Source of the DNA: Desulfurococcales archaeon
Lineage (GTDB): Archaea; Thermoproteota; Thermoprotei_A; Sulfolobales; Ignisphaeraceae
Length of the DNA: 6,790 bases
Assembly (NCBI GenBank): GCA_027037025.1
Contig: JALWBS010000126.1
Location: forward strand, 1 to 6,790
Direction: 5' to 3'
The notes below the pieces were generated by a model. It was not told the origin of the DNA, ran no database searches, and was given only the letters and a program-made list of their open reading frames with translations. The position numbers were made by a program, and so were the translations under genes. Below are positions 1 to 4,649 of this stretch, piece by piece. Position 1 is the stretch's first letter; each line of letters opens with the position of its first letter.

Positions 1-102
1 CCCAAGGGCAGGAAAGGAGTCAAGATAGGGCTATTCCAAGACCCAGCAACAGGCAAATACTTCAGAGCCAAAGTACCAGACGACTACCCAATCTGCGGAT
101 AA
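1..102 (+). CDS. creN7: Chromatin protein Cren7, C-terminal part (5' end outside window)
   Basis: Reading frame 1 is open from the left edge to TAA at 100-102 and gives 33 residues, starting PKGRKGVKIGLF and ending PDDYPICG. I recognise this as the C-terminal half of Cren7, the roughly 60-residue DNA-binding chromatin protein conserved in Crenarchaeota, matching about residue 30 to the end. Cren7 is a small SH3-like beta-barrel that binds duplex DNA in the minor groove and bends and constrains it. Residues equivalent to the DNA-contacting Arg33, Val36, Ile38 and Arg51 are present. The two residues after the usual DDYPI end (Cys-Gly) form a slightly extended tail. The start codon and the beta-strands carrying the conserved Trp lie upstream of the window. 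It is the strongest taxonomic marker here. Identification is from memory of the family sequence. Confidence 0.93.
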   Translation, partial: PKGRKGVKIGLFQDPATGKYFRAKVPDDYPICG

Positions 103-130
103 CATGACTCTCTAGGTTGAAGAACGACTC

Positions 131-147
131 CGAAACCCCATTTTTAT
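131..147 (+). promoter_or_regulatory. BRE/TATA-type promoter for the PP-loop gene
   Basis: A T-rich TATA-like box, TTTTTAT at 141-147, is preceded by the purine/A-rich stretch CGAAAC at 131-136, which could be a BRE. The box centre lies about 25 bp upstream of the GTG at 169, the usual TATA-to-start-site distance in Crenarchaeota. Transcription would therefore begin at or next to the GTG, giving a leaderless mRNA. No Shine-Dalgarno sequence precedes the GTG, which agrees. The same T-run lies 39 bp after the Cren7 stop and may also help end the Cren7 transcript. Confidence 0.6.
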
Positions 148-168
148 CCCGGTAACCTTCTTACTCAT

Positions 169-1335
169 GTGGAGCTCCTACCGGTATTCTTAAACGGCGC
201 GCCCCGGTTCTTCGTTGGTTTATGCCCTGATTTCATACTCATTTGGGATGATGATCGCGGGACAACGAAGCTATTTATCATGGTTGAGGGAGGAGCTGTT
301 GATGTAACTGATCTCTTGGTCCGAGGCTACATACCCGTTTCATTATCGAGATTCGATGTTGCTTCGAAATGCGCTTTCCTTAGACCTGCCCCGGGATGCG
401 CCTGGTGTAGCTTAAACGAAGCTGCTAAGGTGGCTATGAATAGGCTCGAGAGGGTTTTGAAGGGTCGCGAAGTAATACTGTGTTTCAGCGGTGGTAAGGA
501 TAGTTCTTCCTTATTAGCGATCATGTCTACGTTGACGAACTACATAGATTTCTCGCTTAGAGTGGTCTACGTGTATATTCCGTTTCTAGACGATGTTTCG
601 GGTCCCAAGATCGCGTCGGAGATGTGCAAGAGGCTGGGTTTCGATTTGGAAGTCTTAGAGGCTAAGCGCAGGGACGTGAAGTCGTATTTGAAATGGAGAG
701 GAATGCCAAAGATAGGGCGTAGATGGTGCACGATGTTCAAAACAAAACCGGTGAGGAACCTTGTTAAGGGCAAGGATTCGCTGGTGATACTCGCTGATCG
801 CGCAACGGAGTCGCCTAAGAGGTGCTTGAAACTATTGAGAGCGCTGTACTCATTACCTAGATCCTCGCTGAAGAAGGTGTATCCCCTAGTGGATGCGACG
901 CTCCTTGACGTCGTAATCATTGCGCGCGAAGTGGGTCTAGTGCATCCTATCTACTTAGCGGGTGGAGTACGTGTCTCCTGCGCTTTATGTCCATACAAAA
1001 CTCTTTACGAGTTCAGCGTTCTAGAGCAAAACGTAGAGGATCCGGGGTTTATAGAGAGTGTTTTGAAGAAGGAGTTCGAGCGTCGTTACTGTAGGTACAT
1101 GAGCTTCGAAACGTTCACCAGGTTTCATCTATGGAGATTCGAGCCTAGGACTGCGTATTTACTACACAAAATCCAGAAGCACGTTTCTACCATGCTTAGA
1201 GAGAATGCTTGGTTGAGCTACGAGGAAATACGGAATTGGATCTCATCGCTTTGGATCGAGAGGTTGCGTATCTCTAAGATCGACTCGGCTTTGATTAAGG
1301 ATCTGTGTAGTACTCGAAGTTCGTTAATCTCATAA
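169..1335 (+). CDS. PP-loop ATPase / PAPS reductase-family protein
   Basis: This 388-residue protein belongs to the adenine nucleotide alpha-hydrolase (PP-loop) superfamily, PAPS-reductase branch. The PP-loop SGGKDS is at residues 107-112, after strand EVILCF; this motif binds the pyrophosphate of ATP or PAPS. Further family marks are RRWCT (184-188) followed by KTKPV (191-195), and HPIYLAGGVRVSCALCP (259-275), where Cys271 and Cys274 form a CxxC. An N-terminal domain (1-95) carries Cys68, Cys77 and Cys80, possible metal ligands. The C-terminal region (285-388) is charged and helical. True PAPS reductases are about 250 residues and end in a catalytic Cys motif; this protein is longer, so a role in thiolation or another adenylation reaction is as likely as sulfate assimilation. 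GTG start: the ATG at 167 is in another frame and soon meets TAA, and the TATA box fits a leaderless start. Its 3' end overlaps the convergent dehydrogenase gene by 41 bp. Family assignment is firm; the substrate is unknown. Confidence 0.8.
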   Translation: MELLPVFLNGAPRFFVGLCPDFILIWDDDRGTTKLFIMVEGGAVDVTDLLVRGYIPVSLSRFDVASKCAFLRPAPGCAWCSLNEAAKVAMNRLERVLKGREVILCFSGGKDSSSLLAIMSTLTNYIDFSLRVVYVYIPFLDDVSGPKIASEMCKRLGFDLEVLEAKRRDVKSYLKWRGMPKIGRRWCTMFKTKPVRNLVKGKDSLVILADRATESPKRCLKLLRALYSLPRSSLKKVYPLVDATLLDVVIIAREVGLVHPIYLAGGVRVSCALCPYKTLYEFSVLEQNVEDPGFIESVLKKEFERRYCRYMSFETFTRFHLWRFEPRTAYLLHKIQKHVSTMLRENAWLSYEEIRNWISSLWIERLRISKIDSALIKDLCSTRSSLIS

Positions 1336-2119
1336 ATATGCTACGCAACGAATCCACGTCCTTCTTTATCCTAGGATCTTGAATTTCCCGCTCTCTAACA
1401 CTATTCGACTCCAGGACAAACTCTAGGAGCTTAGAGCGATACAATGAGTTAAGGAGTTTCGTGTTCGGTATAAGGCACTTACCCCCGATCACGTCAGGAT
1501 AGTACACCGGTCGATCCTTCAAGACCTCATGTACTTCAGCCACGAACTCCGCAACGACCTTGATGTCGGCTCCAAAGCGTATAGCCATTCTATGCAGTTC
1601 TTGCCAAGAGGCTATCATTATCGCTCTATAGACGGTTTCCCACAGCTTTGCAAGTTCTAGAGATTCTGGCTCGTCTACGAGCTTAGTTCGGAACCCCATC
1701 TCCTCGAGATGGCGTAGCACCACCGCTTTAGACTCGATCGGTAGTACGGCTACCCACTTAGTCCAAAACTCTAAGTGCCTACGCATCTTATGGTGCATTC
1801 CACGAACGGGGGTATATGCAGTAACCGTACGCGTTCTCTCGAAGATCCTCCTCGTAGTTCCCGGAAGCACCGTGCTATGAACCACTACCGCCTTGGGACT
1901 CAGCTTCTCAACGTAGTCTATAACGTTCTCCACGAAGCTGCTTGAGTACGGGAACGCTACGTGTAAGAACTCAACGGGTTTCTTGACATCCTCCAACCTA
2001 TGAACGGTTCTCGAAGGGTCGATATCGATACCGTACACCTCTAGACCCTTATCGATGGCCAGCTCCATCAACGCCCTTCCAACGACTCCAAGGCCTACGA
2101 TAGCTATACGGGTACCCAT
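1295..2119 (-). CDS. Short NAD(P)-dependent dehydrogenase, UDP-glucose/GDP-mannose dehydrogenase family
   Basis: A 274-residue protein with an N-terminal Rossmann domain: GLGVVG (9-14) and an Asp after the second strand (Asp32 in YGIDID), typical for NAD preference. HSTVLPGT (81-88) matches the STVPxGT element of UDP-glucose/GDP-mannose dehydrogenases. The helical middle domain has LAKLWETVYRA (156-166), where Lys158 matches the family's catalytic Lys. GGKC (212-215) matches GGxC, with Cys215 as the thiol nucleophile. Differences: the family is about 400-450 residues, and the C-terminal sugar-nucleotide-binding domain is absent. The Asn four residues after the Lys is Thr162, the Asp four after the Cys is Asn219, and the glutamates of the SPEFLxEG element are missing (YTPVRGMH, 102-109). 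The enzyme may thus oxidise something other than a UDP-sugar. ATG at 2119 is the first possible start, because an in-frame TGA lies just upstream. No Shine-Dalgarno is seen. A C/D box sRNA candidate ends 6 nt before the ATG. Confidence 0.75.
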   Translation of the reverse strand: MGTRIAIVGLGVVGRALMELAIDKGLEVYGIDIDPSRTVHRLEDVKKPVEFLHVAFPYSSSFVENVIDYVEKLSPKAVVVHSTVLPGTTRRIFERTRTVTAYTPVRGMHHKMRRHLEFWTKWVAVLPIESKAVVLRHLEEMGFRTKLVDEPESLELAKLWETVYRAIMIASWQELHRMAIRFGADIKVVAEFVAEVHEVLKDRPVYYPDVIGGKCLIPNTKLLNSLYRSKLLEFVLESNSVREREIQDPRIKKDVDSLRSIFMRLTNFEYYTDP

Positions 2120-2125
2120 ACATCA

Positions 2126-2174
2126 TCAGCCACGGACGCTCTCTTCACCGATCCGCCGGTAGAGGGATCATCAT
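2126..2174 (-). ncRNA. Candidate C/D box guide sRNA (2'-O-methylation guide)
   Basis: Read on the minus strand from 2174 to 2126, the order is: C box ATGATGA (2174-2168, perfect RUGAUGA); a 12-nt guide TCCCTCTACCGG (2167-2156); D' box CGGA (2155-2152, one change from CUGA); a 3-nt linker TCG; C' box GTGAAGA (2148-2142, one change); a 12-nt guide GAGCGTCCGTGG (2141-2130); and D box CTGA (2129-2126, perfect). This is the full symmetric architecture of archaeal C/D sRNAs, with the preferred 12-nt spacing on both sides. Such RNAs bind L7Ae, Nop5 and fibrillarin. By the N+5 rule, the D guide would methylate the G at position 5 of target CCACGGACGCUC, and the D' guide the U at position 5 of CCGGUAGAGGGA. 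I could not place either in a known rRNA or tRNA. The flanks pair poorly, so there is no strong terminal stem. It lies in the leader of the dehydrogenase gene on the same strand. Confidence 0.65.
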
Positions 2175-2200
2175 CTGTGAGATACTGAGCGTTCTAACTC

Positions 2201-2210
2201 AAAAGCTTAG
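2201..2210 (-). promoter_or_regulatory. Weak TATA-like box upstream of the sRNA candidate and dehydrogenase
   Basis: On the minus strand this reads CTAAGCTTTT, a poor match to a TATA box. Its centre lies about 28-30 bp upstream of where the C/D box RNA should begin (about 2177), which is the right distance. No better box is visible at 25-30 bp upstream of the dehydrogenase ATG itself, where the sequence is GC-rich guide RNA. One promoter may therefore serve both the sRNA and the dehydrogenase mRNA. The positional argument is better than the sequence match. Confidence 0.3.
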
Positions 2211-2270
2211 GTAACCACGAATTACGGATTCCAGAGACGTAGACTGTGTTAGGGTCGCAGACGCGATCAC

Positions 2271-2276
2271 GGAGGT
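2271..2276 (+). promoter_or_regulatory. Ribosome binding site GGAGGT for the nuclease-like gene
   Basis: GGAGGT is a near-perfect Shine-Dalgarno sequence ending 10 nt before GTG 2287. A second purine block, GAGGGG at 2282-2287, ends 8 nt before ATG 2296. The two sites leave two possible in-frame starts three codons apart. The GTG is preferred because it has the better site. Confidence 0.6.
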
Positions 2277-2286
2277 AGAACGAGGG

Positions 2287-2811
2287 GTGCTTGCTATGCC
2301 TCGCTACATGGTTGAGCTCGTGTACAGATTCTTCATGTGTAACGGGTATGGAGTCCGTGTTGCAGTGCCCATACCCTACACGAAACGTGTTCATGGAGTC
2401 GAGAAGAAGTTTTATCAATTCGTGGACGTAGTTGCTATGAGAGGAGGAGAGGTTGTCATCGTTGAATGTAGAGATTTTAGGAAGGTTAAGAAGATCAGCG
2501 ATTCCCTAGACAGGTTAGCGAAGCTCTTCGAGCTGGCTGAAAAACACGTTGTGGAGACCCTTGGTATGAGCAACACTAGGATTAGAAAGATCCTCGTAGT
2601 CGAAGATCGCGATCTTCGAAGAATAGAGCCGTATATACGGAGACTAACCTCTTGTGGTATAGAGCTCGTGCCTCTATCAACCGTGCTTAGAGAACTCATT
2701 ACGTGCAGCTTTAGAGAGGAAGAGTATAGGAAGGTTCGTGGAGAAGGAGATCTCATACTAGCGATCCTAAGGGCTTGCGCTCGCTACCTCATGGGAATGG
2801 AAATGGGATGA
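2287..2811 (+). CDS. Putative PD-(D/E)XK nuclease-fold protein (Hjc/Mrr-like)
   Basis: A 174-residue protein (GTG start; ATG at 2296 would remove three residues). The pattern resembles small restriction-endonuclease-fold proteins. A first helix contains Glu10, followed by NGYGVRVAVPIP (19-30). Asp47 sits on a hydrophobic strand (QFVDVVAM) and Glu60-Cys-Arg62 on the next (VVIVECRDF). The Glu, Asp, Glu-x-Lys order and the 13-residue Asp-Glu gap match archaeal Holliday junction resolvase Hjc, but the catalytic Lys is replaced by Arg62. Two further strands (KILVVED, 101-107; GIELVPLSTV, 124-133) and helices complete an alpha/beta fold longer than Hjc (about 130-140 residues). The substrate is unknown; it could be an inactive or altered DNA-binding relative. 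It stands alone on this strand, divergent from the dehydrogenase, and its end overlaps the convergent platform-protein gene by 23 bp. There are no signal peptide or membrane segments. Fold assignment is by pattern only. Confidence 0.6.
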   Translation: MLAMPRYMVELVYRFFMCNGYGVRVAVPIPYTKRVHGVEKKFYQFVDVVAMRGGEVVIVECRDFRKVKKISDSLDRLAKLFELAEKHVVETLGMSNTRIRKILVVEDRDLRRIEPYIRRLTSCGIELVPLSTVLRELITCSFREEEYRKVRGEGDLILAILRACARYLMGMEMG

Positions 2812-3742
2812 TGTGCCTTAGGTACGCTATAGCGAATATCGCTGCGATGAACGGGGTCGTCAACGCTATGTACTTAGGCGTTAGGTAGAACGTGCCACTG
2901 ACTAACCTACTCACAACGAGGCTCGCTATTATGTCCATTATCAGCGCTGATAGGAAGTAGCTAGACAACACGAAAGATACGTTTATCGATGAGACACCTG
3001 GTAGCGATACCAATCGACGGGCGATGTACTGGACGAGTATCACAACGACGAGCCCCGAGAACGCGAATGCGAAGACAGCCATTATCGCTATCAGCTTGTG
3101 TTCCGAGAGCCTGAGCTGCCTCATGTAGTCCATTCTCTGAAGCTGAGCAACGTACTTGCTGGCTTCGTTAAGAACCTCAGTAACCCTACCTCCACTGAGC
3201 ATTGCGATCACCAAGGAGGATGCAAGCAGTCGTACCTCCGAGGGCGTTCCTGCAAACACGTTCTTTGCCGCGCGATGCGGGTCTTCACCTAACCTCACTA
3301 GGGATACGAACTCTTTGATAGCACTCCTAAGAGGCTCGCCTATGAGATCGCTCACCTGATCAAGCGCTGTCAGCAGAGGTACCTTGGATCGAACCATAGC
3401 ACCCACACTACCGATCAATTCCATGAGTTCGCGCCTCATTGCTTCTATGTACATCATCTTGGCGCGAGCGAATACATGTGCTGCTAGAGAGGCCCCCGTT
3501 ATCAGACACGATATCAAAACGAGCGAGTGTAGACCTGCTGGAAGTAGTATTACGAAAGGTCCGAAGCGAAATAGCTCGAACTCGAAACCTACGAGACTCT
3601 TCAGATGGAGCGGTGACACAATCTTGCTATGCAGGAAGAGAGGCACTATAACTTTATCGTATACGAATAAAGGTAATACTATCCCTATCCCTACGAACAT
3701 CGCAGAAGCAACGACAAGTCGCCTCAAAGTGAATACCTTCAT
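2789..3742 (-). CDS. Type IV filament/Tad-like platform protein (GspF/TadC family)
   Basis: A 317-residue integral membrane protein of the GspF/TadB/TadC/FlaJ family, the inner-membrane platform on which the ATPase drives pilin assembly or secretion. Membrane segments are seen near residues 9-29, 62-90, 216-239, 255-280 and 290-308. Between the second and third lies the cytoplasmic T2SF domain (about 95-215), with a helical-bundle pattern including KVPLLTALDQV (120-130), GEDPHRAAKNV (152-162) and LSGGRVTEVLNEAS (182-195). This last stretch resembles the GG-containing helix turn conserved in TadC and FlaJ. It is about half the size of archaeal FlaJ/UpsF, which carry two such domains in one chain; the partner half is the adjacent gene. 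ATG at 3742, four bases after the partner's stop, with GGGTG (3754-3750) seven nt upstream. It is the last gene of the cassette and overlaps the convergent nuclease-like gene by 23 bp. Confidence 0.85.
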   Translation of the reverse strand: MKVFTLRRLVVASAMFVGIGIVLPLFVYDKVIVPLFLHSKIVSPLHLKSLVGFEFELFRFGPFVILLPAGLHSLVLISCLITGASLAAHVFARAKMMYIEAMRRELMELIGSVGAMVRSKVPLLTALDQVSDLIGEPLRSAIKEFVSLVRLGEDPHRAAKNVFAGTPSEVRLLASSLVIAMLSGGRVTEVLNEASKYVAQLQRMDYMRQLRLSEHKLIAIMAVFAFAFSGLVVVILVQYIARRLVSLPGVSSINVSFVLSSYFLSALIMDIIASLVVSRLVSGTFYLTPKYIALTTPFIAAIFAIAYLRHIIPFPFP

Positions 3743-3746
3743 ATGC

Positions 3747-4649
3747 TCACACCCTGAGCTTCGAAATCATTGAGTCTACGAGCACTAGGGTAGCCACGGA
3801 GACTATGGGTATCAACACGAATACCGTCACGAACATTAGAGTGTTGAAGCTGAGTCCCGGGACGCTTATCATCATGAAGAGCACCGAGAGCACGCCCAAG
3901 AGCATGGGTAGTAGCATACATATCGATAGGTAGCTCTCCATGATTATACCTATGTCGTTAACTGTCTTCTCTACCCTTATACCGTACCTATCGATGTAGT
4001 TGGCCATAGCATTGCTGACCGCCGAAGCAAGTTCCCCACCTATTCTAGACGCCGCCGATAGATCTAGGAAGAGTGTTCTAAGTGTTTGTGAAGGAGTTAT
4101 TCGAGCAACCCTCCTTAGGGCTTCGTCTACAGGAACACCTATGTTTATCAACGACCTCAGCATAACTATCTCGACCCTAAAAACCTTCAGTTCCTCTAGG
4201 TACCTTCTATACAGCACTTCGATGGCTCGAGATAGAGACATGCCCGCCGCAAGCAGCAAGGATAGGATGAGAGCTAACGCAGGGAACTTCGCTTCGAGAA
4301 CCGCACCTCTGTTGACGTACATCACCGTGGGGAGGAATATGTATATGGCTAAACACAGTGGGAGCACGACCGCTACATTGACTGCGATCGCTATGGCAGA
4401 GGCTTCAAGATAGCTTAGGCTGAGGATAGAGGACGACAATTCGAATACAACAAATCCTAGAACCACCATTGCTACCAACGTCATCGCTGAGCCAGCCTTA
4501 GCGTAGTTATCGAAACTCGATGCGAGTCCCGATCCCAACACCAGCGTTTCAAGACCCCTATACTGCCGGAACACGTATATCAGTGGCTTGGATAGAGCGT
4601 CAATGAGCTTATCCACGAACCTAAATCTCGATGATTTCAGCGTTGTCAA
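3747..4649 (-). CDS. Type IV filament/Tad-like platform protein (GspF/TadB family)
   Basis: A 300-residue membrane protein, second member of the GspF/TadB/TadC family here. Residues 1-50 are cytoplasmic and basic. Membrane segments lie near 54-75, 84-108, 237-262 and 268-292. The central T2SF domain (about 115-235) holds LLLAAGMSLSRAIEVLYRRY (131-150), INIGVPVDEALRRVARI (168-184) and SRIGGELASAVSNAM (201-215). These are the repeated helices with small residues and a GG turn typical of the family. It probably pairs with the 317-residue protein to make a split equivalent of FlaJ. The start is TTG at 4649, supported by GAGGT at 4662-4658 with an 8-nt spacer. The gene begins inside the end of the ATPase gene (29-bp overlap), suggesting translational coupling. 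A GTG at 4616 would avoid the overlap but lacks a good ribosome site. The TadB-like label reflects gene order; sequence alone does not separate TadB from TadC. Confidence 0.85.
   Translation of the reverse strand: MTTLKSSRFRFVDKLIDALSKPLIYVFRQYRGLETLVLGSGLASSFDNYAKAGSAMTLVAMVVLGFVVFELSSSILSLSYLEASAIAIAVNVAVVLPLCLAIYIFLPTVMYVNRGAVLEAKFPALALILSLLLAAGMSLSRAIEVLYRRYLEELKVFRVEIVMLRSLINIGVPVDEALRRVARITPSQTLRTLFLDLSAASRIGGELASAVSNAMANYIDRYGIRVEKTVNDIGIIMESYLSICMLLPMLLGVLSVLFMMISVPGLSFNTLMFVTVFVLIPIVSVATLVLVDSMISKLRV
3750..3754 (-). promoter_or_regulatory. Ribosome binding site GGGTG for the TadC-like gene
   Basis: On the minus strand GGGTG ends 7 nt before the ATG at 3742 and overlaps the last codons of the upstream platform gene. 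It supports this start and coupled translation of the two platform proteins. Confidence 0.45.

Noticed and set aside
103..168. Possible C/D box RNA or terminator hairpin between Cren7 and the PP-loop gene
   Set aside because: No box pair with correct spacing and no clear inverted repeat; only the T-rich promoter element is supported.
567..920. 117-codon minus strand frame within the PP-loop gene
   Set aside because: It is antisense to the conserved core of the PAPS-reductase-like protein and looks like a shadow.
2415..2756. 113-codon minus strand frame within the nuclease-like gene
   Set aside because: It is antisense to a gene with a good ribosome site; the Ser/Thr-rich translation is typical of a shadow frame.
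4000..4413. 137-codon + strand frame inside the TadB-like gene
   Set aside because: It is the complement of a membrane-protein gene with clear family motifs; there is no ribosome site and no recognisable motif.
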